The notes under the pieces are model-generated. The model ran no database searches and was not told the DNA's origin. It was given only the letters and a program-made list of their open reading frames with translations. Positions 8,199-19,263 of a stretch of 64,000 bases of DNA are shown here, piece after piece. The DNA is from Candidatus Obscuribacter sp. (GTDB lineage: Bacteria > Cyanobacteriota > Vampirovibrionia > Obscuribacterales > Obscuribacteraceae), in NCBI GenBank assembly GCA_021772095.1, contig JADYXR010000139.1, positions 1 through 64,000 on the forward strand, read 5' to 3'. The translations under genes and the position numbers were made by a program. How positions within the stretch are numbered: position 1 is the stretch's first letter; each line of letters begins with the position of its first letter.

Positions 8199-10544
8199 TT
8201 ATCGGCTGTCGGGTATTGGAGCGCCTTCTGGCAGTGTAGGTGATGTCTTTTGATGTCTTTCCGAGCGTCCCGATGTGTAATGACGTTCGTCAATTACTGT
8301 TGGTTCAACCTGGAATAGGTTCATGTCGCGAGGACCTTCAACTCGTCCAATTTCTTCCGGAAGTTTGAGCTGACCTGGTGTACCAGGCAAGATGATTTCC
8401 GGTCTGACGGCAACAACGAGTTCGCTCTCGTTTTTGTTCCAGGCTTTCGAACGCCACATGGCGCCGATTACCGGAATTTCGCCGAAGATTGGATATTTGT
8501 TCAGTTCGCGACCGTTGTTGGTTGTAATCAAACCGCCGATGAAGAGCTCTTGTCCGGGCTTCATTTCAACGATGGTCTGAGCCTTTCTGGTTGTGAATCC
8601 TGGAATCGACGAAGTCGAGTTAGGGAAGTTGAAGGCGAAGGTGTTGGAGATCAATCTTTCTTCTGGAGCGATTTCCAGGTTGATTGACCCGTTTTCCATC
8701 AGAACTGGAATCATGTTGATTCTCAGACCGAATGGTTCAAACGTTACTGAGAACTGGTTCTGTCCAGCTGTCGCAATAGCCTGGAGGATTGGAATTTCTC
8801 CACCGGCAAGGAACGAAGCTCTTTCTCCGGAAATCGTGACGAGCGTTGGCTCGGCAAGAATACGAGCACGGTTTTGTGCGATCGTACCGACGATTCTTGG
8901 GCTCAATGAGAACTTGTATCGTTGCGAGATAGCGAAGTTGCTGACTGCGTTGAACAAGTTACCCAGACCGCCTGGTGTGAACGACGCACCGCCTGGTGCA
9001 CCGAGGAGCACTTGTTGGCTGAGGAGCTGCGAAGCTTGAGCGAATACTGGTTGACCGATACCGAGAAGTGATGAGCTGATCGTGGTCGGATCGAAGAAAG
9101 TTACAGGACCTGTGCTGTAGGCTCTCGGCGAACCAATCGGCGCACCGATAGAGGTGTTGACCGGCAAGGTCTGATAAGCACCAGGAAGTTGAGTCAGATA
9201 AGTACCAGGAGATACGAATCCAGCTTGGCTACCACCACCACCGATACCGAAACCAAATCCGCCACCGGAGAAGTTGAGACCGAGCGTGGCACCCAACGAA
9301 CGCGCTGCGTTGGTGTTCATTTCCATGAACGTAACGTGAAGAGCGATCAAAGGAACCTTACGTACTTTCACAAGGCTGGTTACGCGACCACCATCGGAGG
9401 TGATGCCTTGAGCCATGCTGACGTTATTGTTGTAGTTCGGGAAGAATGTGTAACGGTCAACAGTGTTGAGCTGTGCAAGCTGTCCACTCTGTCCGCCAGT
9501 CGTTCCACCACCGCCGGCACCTTGTTCACCGATTCGAGCACCGATGATTCTGTTGTTGGCGATTTGAATGTTCATTCCGCGGTCGTCCATATAGACGTTG
9601 GCTGCGGCGAACGCTCTGATAACTGATTCGACGTGGTCGACATCACCTAAAAGGATTAGACGATCGGAACCACCGACGGAATATGTTTTGACGATGATGC
9701 GAGGATCGATTTCGCGGAGCGTCGATTGCAATCCCGTGTAATCACGAGAAACTCTCAAGTCGATTGCCGACGAATTACCTGCGTCATCCCAGAGAACGAG
9801 AGTGGCGCGACCAGGTGCTTTGCCGAGAAGAACCATTTGGTTCTCAGCGACGATTACTGGTTCGGCAACGCCCGGATCACTTATAGAGGTACGAACAACT
9901 TTGTTTCTCAACTTAAAGGTTCTGGAACGAGACACTTTGAGATCGATTGAGTTAGTTGGTTTGAATTCTTCGAAGTCGACTGTACCTGTCACTACAGGTG
10001 GTATCGGGCTGGCAGGAATACCGAGGTCGGCACCCTGGGCCAGTACGTTGTCTGCGGTGAACTGCGCTAGCAGATCATCGCTTCTTGCCGGAGTGGATTC
10101 GATTGTCTTGAGTTTTTCGTCGATCGGAATCTCACTGGCTACGTCGACTGAGGGAGTTGTCGTAGGCTCTATCGCTTGCGACGGTTCGATGTTTGTCGGC
10201 AACTGTAATGCTGGGTGGATAGAGAGGGCTGCTGTAGGTGCAGGACCACCGCCGATGGCGTTGGCGCTCTTGTCTTTACCAGATAGAAATAGGAGAGCAT
10301 GACTCTCATCAATAATATTGTGTGATACCGCCGGTGAAGGCTTAGTTGCTTTGGCAACTACGACTTGTTTCGACGCGACTTTGGCTTTTTTAACTGTGTT
10401 CTTTTTAACTGGGGCTTTCACAGCAGTCTTGGTGCCGGACATTTGTTGCCAAATGGCTCCTTCCTTGGACTGTGCACATTGCCATCCAGCCTGTGCGAGC
10501 GCCAGTGACACGCTCAGAGCTACGCTCAACGTAGGCTTATTCAT
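8199..10544 (-). CDS. CpaC-like secretin (paralogue 2)
   Basis: This 781-residue protein has the same architecture as its downstream neighbour: signal peptide (residues 1-26), AIWQQMSGTKT, Lys/Ala linker, pilus N-terminal domain (RTFKLRNKVVRTSISDPGVA), BON-like stretch (LILLGDVDHVESV), Gly-rich hinge and secretin domain (AEPTLVTISGERASFLAGGE, MKPGQELFIGGLITTNNGRE). The C-terminal tail TSPTLPEGAPIPDS is shared. Divergence is concentrated in the linker and in the Gly/Ser-rich insertion near 425-520, which in a secretin would face the pore or gate. It is probably the first gene of a two-gene transcript. A Cys lies near the signal-peptide end, but the preceding residues do not form a lipobox. No pilotin, ATPase or pilin gene is nearby. 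Confidence 0.88.
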   Translation of the reverse strand: MNKPTLSVALSVSLALAQAGWQCAQSKEGAIWQQMSGTKTAVKAPVKKNTVKKAKVASKQVVVAKATKPSPAVSHNIIDESHALLFLSGKDKSANAIGGGPAPTAALSIHPALQLPTNIEPSQAIEPTTTPSVDVASEIPIDEKLKTIESTPARSDDLLAQFTADNVLAQGADLGIPASPIPPVVTGTVDFEEFKPTNSIDLKVSRSRTFKLRNKVVRTSISDPGVAEPVIVAENQMVLLGKAPGRATLVLWDDAGNSSAIDLRVSRDYTGLQSTLREIDPRIIVKTYSVGGSDRLILLGDVDHVESVIRAFAAANVYMDDRGMNIQIANNRIIGARIGEQGAGGGGTTGGQSGQLAQLNTVDRYTFFPNYNNNVSMAQGITSDGGRVTSLVKVRKVPLIALHVTFMEMNTNAARSLGATLGLNFSGGGFGFGIGGGGSQAGFVSPGTYLTQLPGAYQTLPVNTSIGAPIGSPRAYSTGPVTFFDPTTISSSLLGIGQPVFAQASQLLSQQVLLGAPGGASFTPGGLGNLFNAVSNFAISQRYKFSLSPRIVGTIAQNRARILAEPTLVTISGERASFLAGGEIPILQAIATAGQNQFSVTFEPFGLRINMIPVLMENGSINLEIAPEERLISNTFAFNFPNSTSSIPGFTTRKAQTIVEMKPGQELFIGGLITTNNGRELNKYPIFGEIPVIGAMWRSKAWNKNESELVVAVRPEIILPGTPGQLKLPEEIGRVEGPRDMNLFQVEPTVIDERHYTSGRSERHQKTSPTLPEGAPIPDSR

Positions 10545-11225
10545 TCCACTCTCCCTCTATGTCTCCCGACAACTATCTCAATGACTCGAGTCTAACAGGA
10601 TGCAAACTAGTAAGTTAATCGGTACTGGTCCGACCAGGTCAGCATAGTAACATGACTCGCGACAGTGTGTACTCACCTTTTTTAAGACGATCCACAGTCT
10701 TTTCCCAGTTTTAACGAGGGCGCCTAAAACCGGGCTGGGACAGGCTGTAGGGAGTGTCGGAGAATGTTGCGCGTTGTTTACGGTGCCTATTTGACAACCG
10801 TATTTGGTGCCGTGTATCGGCGATCAATGCATGTCAAGTTGCTACCACTAGTGGTATCGGAGGCAGTGCCTAAACGTTGTGCGATCTTCGTTCTATAGCG
10901 CATGAATTCTCTTTCTATGTGTGATGCCTTCTTGTCAGTCATATAAATGGTGTTCTGCGCATATCAGACATTCTGGGGGTTTATGTGAGTTGTCATTCGG
11001 GCATAAGCACCGCGCCGAAAAGCGATACGTCGATTCGAAAATGACGAAAACGCAATTGGACATTCTATTTAGCCGTTTTGTTATCTCATTCTCAGAATCC
11101 GCAGGTGGGTTTTCAATTGCAATGGGAGTCCTGATGCGGCTTTTGATAAATTGCAGTTAATCTCGCCAGGCAGAGAGAATTCGGACCAATCAACCTAATT
11201 AATTGATTTGGATTGGCACGTTTTT
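10545..11225. other. Long intergenic region with two operator-like palindromes
   Basis: This is most of the 868-bp gap between the divergent secretin and rpaB genes. It holds no convincing gene. Two inverted repeats stand out: CTGGTCCGACCAG at 10625-10637, about 80 nt before the secretin start, and the perfect 14-bp palindrome TACCACTAGTGGTA at 10843-10856. Near-repeats ACGGTGCC and TTGGTGCCG lie around 10780-10815. I see no tRNA-like or known RNA fold. An uncharacterised small RNA or long 5' leaders remain possible. Confidence 0.5.
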
Positions 11226-11254
11226 TTGTGAACGATGGAAGGATGTTATATACT
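11226..11254 (+). promoter_or_regulatory. Sigma-70-type promoter of rpaB
   Basis: A -35 box TTGTGA (11226-11231) and a -10 box TATACT (11249-11254) are 17 nt apart, the optimal spacing. Transcription would start near 11261, giving a 5' leader of about 150 nt. Confidence 0.65.
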
Positions 11255-11412
11255 CAGTTCCCGAAGAGCCTGTTCGTACTTACACAGTTGCTAAGGTGTC
11301 ATGCGGATCTCAGGCTCGGTAAATTTGTTGCCGAGATCGATCAATATGATCGGGTCGAAGAACAAGTTAAGTGCATTGAGTAGGGTACCGAGCAACGGAA
11401 CGGGCTATAGAA

Positions 11413-12171
11413 ATGTTTGGAAACTTGGAAGAGAGTAAGACCGTGGCTGAAACAAATAACGACCAAGAGAAGATCCTTGTCGTCGACGACGAGGCATCTA
11501 TCAGGCGCATTCTAGAAACGCGCTTGAAGCTGGCGGGCTACAACGTAGCCACCGCTGCCGATGGTCAAGAAGCATTGGACCAATTCAACAGTTTCCAACC
11601 GGACCTGGTGATATTGGACGTCATGCTTCCTAAGATGGATGGCTATGAAGTCTGCCGCGAGATCCGAAAAACGTCGGACACACCTATTATTATGTTGACC
11701 GCTGTCGCCGATGTATCTAATCGAATTCAAGGATTGGAAATCGGCGCTGACGATTATGTTGTGAAACCATTCAGCCCGAGCGAGCTGGAAGCCCGTATCA
11801 AAGCGGTACTCCGCAGAACGGTCGAGCGTCAGCAAGAAGCCGGTCAAAGCAAAAGCACCAACGTTATTACTATCGGCAATTTAAAAATCGATCTTAATAA
11901 GAGACAAGTGACGAGAAAAAATGAACGGATCAGATTGACCGGAATGGAATTCAGCTTGCTGGAACTTCTGGTTACGAATTCCGGCAGACCATTCTCTCGT
12001 GGTGAAATTCTGCAACAGGTTTGGGCTTATCCTCCTGATCACCGCATTGACACAAGAGTTGTCGATGTTCACATCAGCAGACTAAGATCGAAACTGGAAG
12101 AGGATTCATCGAACCCTGATCTGATTCTCACTGCTCGTGGAATCGGCTACATGTTCCAGAAGATCAATTAA
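11413..12171 (+). CDS. rpaB: RpaB (Ycf27)-like OmpR-family response regulator
   Basis: A 252-residue response regulator with an N-terminal receiver (KILVVDDEASIRRILETRL, phospho-acceptor Asp in LVILDVMLPKMDGYEVC, ADDYVVKPFSPSELEARI) and a C-terminal winged-helix DNA-binding domain (NKRQVTRKNERIRLTGMEF, VDTRVVDVHISRLRSKLEED with small changes, LILTARGIGYMFQ). From memory these blocks are near-identical to cyanobacterial and plastid RpaB, the essential regulator that binds HLR1 sites upstream of photosystem and high-light genes. Its presence without photosynthesis genes suggests an older stress or growth role. All phosphorylation residues are intact. The gene stands alone, with its own promoter and a strong terminator. 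Its usual partner NblS is not in the window; none of the kinases here has the membrane-HAMP-PAS layout. Confidence 0.9.
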   Translation: MFGNLEESKTVAETNNDQEKILVVDDEASIRRILETRLKLAGYNVATAADGQEALDQFNSFQPDLVILDVMLPKMDGYEVCREIRKTSDTPIIMLTAVADVSNRIQGLEIGADDYVVKPFSPSELEARIKAVLRRTVERQQEAGQSKSTNVITIGNLKIDLNKRQVTRKNERIRLTGMEFSLLELLVTNSGRPFSRGEILQQVWAYPPDHRIDTRVVDVHISRLRSKLEEDSSNPDLILTARGIGYMFQKIN

Positions 12172-12324
12172 ACAACTCGCGTTCTAAAGTCGACGAAGTT
12201 TTAATAGAGCACGTCAAAAGTGCGTAGTACCACATTTGGTGGCGCGGCTTTGCTGTGCGCCTGCTGCTTCTACTATTTTTTCTTCTGGGCAGTTTTGCTG
12301 AGATTCTCTTCCATTTCATAAATT

Positions 12325-12355
12325 GAAACGCCCGGCTGGACCGGGCGTTTCGTTT
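12325..12355. terminator. Bidirectional terminator between rpaB and ahcY
   Basis: A perfect 11-bp GC-rich stem (GAAACGCCCGG with CCGGGCGTTTC) encloses the loop CTGGA. T-rich sequence follows on the plus side and AATTTATG on the minus side. It sits between two convergent genes. Confidence 0.85.
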
Positions 12356-12381
12356 TCACATACTGATTTTCCGGCCCAGGC

Positions 12382-14015
<1,634 letters not shown>

Positions 14016-14816
14016 ATGTTGAGCACTGCCACTTCATCTAACGCCGAAAGGTATAAAAGGAAATTCGTAAGTGGCTTCTGCATGCTGTTCGCCGCAACCA
14101 CCCTTGGAATCGGCTTCTCTTCTCCCGCTCATGCCACTCTGCTTAATGGCGGCGTAGAAGTCGTTGAAACCGAACATACTCCTGGTGATACCACAGGAAG
14201 TACTACACCAGCAGCTGCAAATGTTGCTCTTCCTATAACCACCGGTGGTGGCTCACCATCTGATAAGAATTTTGCCCCTGCTCAACAAAGAGCCGTCAAT
14301 CCGCAAGTGCAGCTTCAACCGGGTCAACCGACACTGGCTTACGGACGCGGACCGAACGTTGCTCAGTTGACTCCGCCTCCAAATTCTTTTCCTGCTAATT
14401 ACTCCGGTCGCTGGCAATGTGTGACTCGCGTCGTCGACTCCGCAGTCGACACCGTCACCATCGGCACCGAAATGAAAAGTGAAGTCTGCTTTGTTGATGT
14501 GCCCGAAGGTCGCGTCGTCGCGCGCTGGGTTCAACCCGGTTGGACCGAAACGCAAGCCTCAGCGATGAGCTGGAGCAGCCGCGAAGCGCAAACCGATCGC
14601 ACCAGCTATTACTTCGGCGAAGGCATGAACGGCTCCTGGGCGTCGAGATCCCGCGACCACTTCATGCAAGTCGGAACCGACAAATTAGAATGCAAGAGCT
14701 ACGTCGATCAATACATGGATGGAAGATACATCGGTCGATATAGAACGATTTCGGTTTTATCGCGTGTTGGAACGGTCAACACGATCGCCCAGAGCGCTAA
14801 GCCTGAGAATAAGTAA
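14016..14816 (+). CDS. Secreted protein of unknown function
   Basis: I do not recognise this 266-residue protein. The N-terminus has a basic stretch (ERYKRKF) and a hydrophobic core (GFCMLFAATTLGIGFSSPAHA), a signal peptide probably cleaved after AHA near residue 41. A Thr/Pro/Gln-rich linker extends to about 125. The C-terminal domain, about 130-255, starts YSGRWQCVTRVVDSAVDTV and contains three Cys residues (in WQCVT, EVCFV and LECKS) and many aromatic residues, consistent with a compact beta-rich extracytoplasmic domain. It stands alone between divergent ahcY and a repeat region. Translation may start with a very short leader, since no ribosome site precedes the ATG. Confidence 0.75.
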   Translation: MLSTATSSNAERYKRKFVSGFCMLFAATTLGIGFSSPAHATLLNGGVEVVETEHTPGDTTGSTTPAAANVALPITTGGGSPSDKNFAPAQQRAVNPQVQLQPGQPTLAYGRGPNVAQLTPPPNSFPANYSGRWQCVTRVVDSAVDTVTIGTEMKSEVCFVDVPEGRVVARWVQPGWTETQASAMSWSSREAQTDRTSYYFGEGMNGSWASRSRDHFMQVGTDKLECKSYVDQYMDGRYIGRYRTISVLSRVGTVNTIAQSAKPENK

Positions 14817-14988
14817 GTTCGACCCGCTTTGAGCTGTTTGATGGACCGCCTGAGCGTCAGTTCGCTATCGGGTACGGCCACCAACGGCTGTGAGTTCCCG
14901 GAAGCGCCTTAAGTCTCCGTAAGCTCTAAGGACGCCGTGGGACTTTTCCTAGGGGCTTCACGGCTGTTTGATTCCGTCTAGCCTCGAG

Positions 14989-15342
14989 GTAGTCAGTGTG
15001 GCGATAGTTTATCCAAACGGGGGTGAAGCGTATACGCCTCGCGGATCATTTCGTCATTCTACAAGCATTGCGACACTGCATGTGGTGCCAAGGAAATGTG
15101 CCAGCACTGCATGTGGTGCTGGGGCGTATATTTTCTGGTTATCCTTTCTGACTTCTCTACCCGGGGTAGTCAGTGTGGCGAAAGTTTATCCAAACGGGGT
15201 GAAGCGTATACGTCTCGCGGATCATTCCATCGTTCTAAAAGTATTGCGACACTGCATGTGGTGCTAAGAAAACGTGCCAGCACTGCATGTGGTGCTGGCA
15301 CGTATATTCTCTATTTATCCTGTGGCACTAAATGTGGTGCTA
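14989..15342. repeat. Two tandem copies of a 177-bp repeat downstream of eno
   Basis: Copy 1 starts at 14989 and copy 2 at 15166, both with GTAGTCAGTGTGGCGA, and they match closely for about 155 bp. Each contains TTTATCCAAACGGGG, GTGAAGCGTATACG and two copies of a 15-bp motif CACTGCATGTGGTGC set 31 nt apart (15074, 15105, 15250, 15281). A fifth degenerate motif lies at 15326. The preceding 170 bp (14817-14988) contain small inverted repeats but no gene. Copy 2 carries the enolase terminator. Confidence 0.85.
15265..15302 (-). terminator. Rho-independent terminator of eno
   Basis: Read on the minus strand, a perfect 11-bp stem CGTGCCAGCAC/GTGCTGGCACG with an 8-nt loop is followed by TTTTCTT, about 40 nt past the enolase stop. 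It is built from one of the 15-bp repeat motifs. The matching hairpin in repeat copy 1 is weakened by mismatches. Confidence 0.75.
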
Positions 15343-16674
<1,332 letters not shown>

Positions 16675-16765
16675 TTAGCTCCATCGGTGGTATCACTGTC
16701 CATTTTTATCAGGAAGAATTTTCTCGAAACGCAAATCTTCTTAGTGCAATTTTTTGCGCTTCAAG

Positions 16766-16771
16766 TATAAT
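16766..16771 (+). promoter_or_regulatory. Candidate -10 box of the zinc-ribbon gene
   Basis: A perfect TATAAT lies upstream of the plus-strand zinc-ribbon gene. The -35 region (around TAGTGCAA) is poor. The leader would be about 155 nt. Confidence 0.4.
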
Positions 16772-16933
16772 CTTCAAGCACCGGATCACTTTGTCATTTC
16801 CGAGCCACACTTGAGGTAAGAAAATGAGTTTGAAGAGATCCGACTTTCGTGTCGAGCTAATAACGATAACAAAAATTTGGGTTGTGTGATCTTTCAGTTC
16901 GCAAATGCGAACCTAGAATTTAGGCGGTTATAC

Positions 16934-17296
16934 ATGGGTTCAGACCATGGTGGCGGATTCCAGGCTATACAAGAGTACTTTCAACAAAAGTCATGCCGTT
17001 TTTGTTCAAAACCATTCGCACAGGATGGAATTGAGCTTCTAAGGCAAGAGCCAGGTGTTCTCGTCGTACGTGTTACATGCAATTCCTGTGGAAATCCACT
17101 CGGAGTAGCGATAGTTGGAACAAGTCCTAGAAGAGAACGTTGTAAGCCAAAAAATATTGGTGAATGGACAAAGCGCGATAAAGAGCGCCTGTCAGATAAA
17201 CCGAAAATCACTTATGACGACGTGTTGTGTGCCCACGAGTTTTTCGATAATCTCGGTCCTGATTGGCACAAGCACATTCCACAATTAAGCACCTGA
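16934..17296 (+). CDS. Small zinc-ribbon protein of unknown function
   Basis: A 120-residue protein with two CxxC knuckles, CRFC (near residue 20) and CNSC (near 50), about 29 residues apart, the pattern of a treble-clef or zinc-ribbon fold. The C-terminal half is charged and ends in DVLCAHEFFDNLGPDWHKHIPQ. It has no signal peptide or membrane segment and is probably cytoplasmic, perhaps nucleic-acid or protein binding, but I do not recognise the family. The ATG at 16934 (after AGGCGG) is preferred over an in-frame TTG at 16877 because the extension looks unconserved. A stable hairpin follows before the next gene. Confidence 0.75.
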   Translation: MGSDHGGGFQAIQEYFQQKSCRFCSKPFAQDGIELLRQEPGVLVVRVTCNSCGNPLGVAIVGTSPRRERCKPKNIGEWTKRDKERLSDKPKITYDDVLCAHEFFDNLGPDWHKHIPQLST

Positions 17297-17402
17297 CCGA
17301 CTTGATCGGTTTTCATTAGCAGTCCGGTCCTAGCCATACCGCCGCAACCGAAATTAGCTCGATTTTCCATAATTAGGTCGGAACTGCTTAAAGAATAAAC
17401 AC

Positions 17403-17441
17403 ACACGATGGGCGACGCATGCAAAGCGGCGCCCATCGTGT
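17403..17441 (+). terminator. Stable hairpin between the zinc-ribbon and radical SAM genes
   Basis: A perfect 12-bp stem (ACACGATGGGCG with CGCCCATCGTGT) and a 15-nt loop are followed by TCTTATAT. It could terminate the upstream gene. It also ends only 13 nt before the radical SAM start codon, so it could instead be a leader structure. Confidence 0.6.
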
Positions 17442-17454
17442 TCTTATATAAGAC

Positions 17455-19059
17455 ATGTTCAAAGACGAGATAAGACTTGTACCCAAGCCATTTAAGACCA
17501 GTCCCGACATCAAAGTCGCCTGGTGCTTTCCGCACGATTACTCAATCGGCATGTCTGGTCTGGGCTATCAATTGGTCTATCACCTGCTCGACAGCGCCCC
17601 CGACGTAGACGTGACGCGCGTTTTTAAAGACTGCCAAGAGAATGGCGCCAACGACTGCGAGCTGTTCGGATTCACCGTCTCGTGGGAATTGGACTTCATC
17701 AACATTCTGACAATGTTGAAAGCTCATGGAGTGGCGTGGCTGTCGAAAGATAGAGACGATAACGCTCCTCTGGTGTTCGGCGGCGGACCTGTGCTTTCGG
17801 CTAATCCCGAAACCTTCGCCGAGATTTTCGACGTCATTCTTCTTGGTGATGCCGAGGAAACAATACCCAAACTTTTGGAAGCTGTGCGCGAGTCGAGCGG
17901 CATGACCAGTCGTTTCAAAAGACTGGAGCATTTTGCGAAGTGTCCCGGTATCTATGTGCCGTCGCTCTATGCCTTCGAATATGACGGGCCACTCGGTCCA
18001 ATCACGGCAGTTAAAACCCTGAGCGACAGCGCGCCTCCGCACGTGAGCAAGCTCCTGTTTCGCGCCAAGGAAGGTTACGTCGCGCATTCGATCATTCTTT
18101 CACCTGATACCACCTGGGGTGACACCTTCTTGCTGGAGGTCGCTCGCAGTTGTCCGCAAGAATGTCGTTTTTGTCTTGCCAGTTATCTGACCAGACCCTT
18201 TCGAACCGCGCCTGTATCAACCATCTTAGAGAAAGTCGACATGGCTCGTCGGCATACCAACAAGTTTGGTTTGATGGGTCCATCGATCACCGAACACCCT
18301 GAGTTCGATCTGGTGCTTGATGGTTTGCTTGAAAGAGAAGGCTTGAATGTTTCAGTTGCATCGGTACGGGCCGATACGCTGACGACCGAGCTTGTGAGCA
18401 AGTTGCGGGCGCTGGGCAGCAAGTCAGTGACGATTGCACTCGAGTCGGGATCGGAACGTCTGCGACGGATAATGAGTAAAAACTTGACCGAGCCGCAAGT
18501 GTTAGCCGCGGTTGACGCCATCGAATGTGGTGGCATGTCCGCCGTTAAGTTCTACGGAATTTCAGGTCTGCCCTATGAGACCGATGAAGACGTCGATGAA
18601 ACCATTCGTCTATTGACCCAGCTCAAGCGCTCTCACAAAAAACTTAGATTCGTGTTCGGGGTTACCTCGTTCGTGCCCAAGGCGCAAACACCCTATCAGT
18701 GGAAAGGCCGTGATCGATCCGCAAAAGCAAAGATCGAGCATATGCGGAAGAATCTCGCTAAAATCGGCATCGACATTCGTCCGGAGAGCAGTAAGTGGAG
18801 TGACATCCAGGGTCTACTCTCGCGAGGCGATCGCAGGCTGACGCCGGTGCTTTTGAACGTTGCGACGTCTGGTGAAACTCTTGGGGCGTGGCGAAAGGCG
18901 CTTCGTGACTTCGAAGAATCGGTTCCATCAATTGAATACTATGCTTACCGAGATATCGACGAGGCGGAGATTCTGCCCTGGGGGCACGTAGCCAATGAGG
19001 CGAAGTCACCTTACCTTGCTCGTCAACTGGCTGAAGCTGGATTGGAATCTCAAAAATAG
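17455..19059 (+). CDS. Radical SAM protein with B12-binding-like N-terminal domain
   Basis: A 534-residue enzyme. The N-terminal 200 residues have a cobalamin-binding-like Rossmann pattern (VAWCFPHDYSIGMSGLGYQL, APLVFGGGPVLSANPE, FDVILLGDAEETIPKLLEA). The radical SAM core follows with the cluster motif CPQECRFC (Cys233, Cys237, Cys240), and then SVASVRADTLTTELV, TIALESGSERLRRIM and FYGISGLPYETDED. This resembles the B12-dependent radical SAM family widespread in cyanobacteria, including the TIGR03960-type proteins. The substrate is unknown: methylation, methylthiolation and tRNA or cofactor chemistry are all possible. It is monocistronic. The cluster Cys residues are intact, so it should be active. 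Confidence 0.88.
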   Translation: MFKDEIRLVPKPFKTSPDIKVAWCFPHDYSIGMSGLGYQLVYHLLDSAPDVDVTRVFKDCQENGANDCELFGFTVSWELDFINILTMLKAHGVAWLSKDRDDNAPLVFGGGPVLSANPETFAEIFDVILLGDAEETIPKLLEAVRESSGMTSRFKRLEHFAKCPGIYVPSLYAFEYDGPLGPITAVKTLSDSAPPHVSKLLFRAKEGYVAHSIILSPDTTWGDTFLLEVARSCPQECRFCLASYLTRPFRTAPVSTILEKVDMARRHTNKFGLMGPSITEHPEFDLVLDGLLEREGLNVSVASVRADTLTTELVSKLRALGSKSVTIALESGSERLRRIMSKNLTEPQVLAAVDAIECGGMSAVKFYGISGLPYETDEDVDETIRLLTQLKRSHKKLRFVFGVTSFVPKAQTPYQWKGRDRSAKAKIEHMRKNLAKIGIDIRPESSKWSDIQGLLSRGDRRLTPVLLNVATSGETLGAWRKALRDFEESVPSIEYYAYRDIDEAEILPWGHVANEAKSPYLARQLAEAGLESQK

Positions 19060-19263
19060 CACATTCAATTTAGTCAGTCGGGCCCAACGGTTGTCGATAA
19101 AGCGCATCGTGATCGGCAATGAATACCTTGCTCACACGGAAAACACGGAAAACGCTTGCGCTCTTTGACGTCCTCTCCGTCCTAGGCGGCGCTCCGATTT
19201 CGATAATCAAGCAATATATTCAGCAACAACAAACACCCCATTGACCGCCACGGCGGTCGCACC

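Noticed and set aside
10470-10544. Lipoprotein signal in secretin 2
   Set aside because: A Cys follows GWQ, which does not fit a lipobox; a normal signal peptide is more likely.
10921-11160. 79-codon plus-strand open frame in the long intergenic region
   Set aside because: No ribosome site, unusual Cys/His/Ser-rich composition and no recognisable motif.
11255-11412. HLR1 (RpaB-binding) pair in the rpaB leader
   Set aside because: Only one TTACA is present (near 11280), without the second half at the right distance.
16877-16933. TTG start for the zinc-ribbon protein
   Set aside because: The extension is not protein-like, and the ATG at 16934 has a better position.
19243-19258. GACCGCC/GGCGGTC as a terminator
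   Set aside because: The loop would be only 2 nt and no T-run follows.
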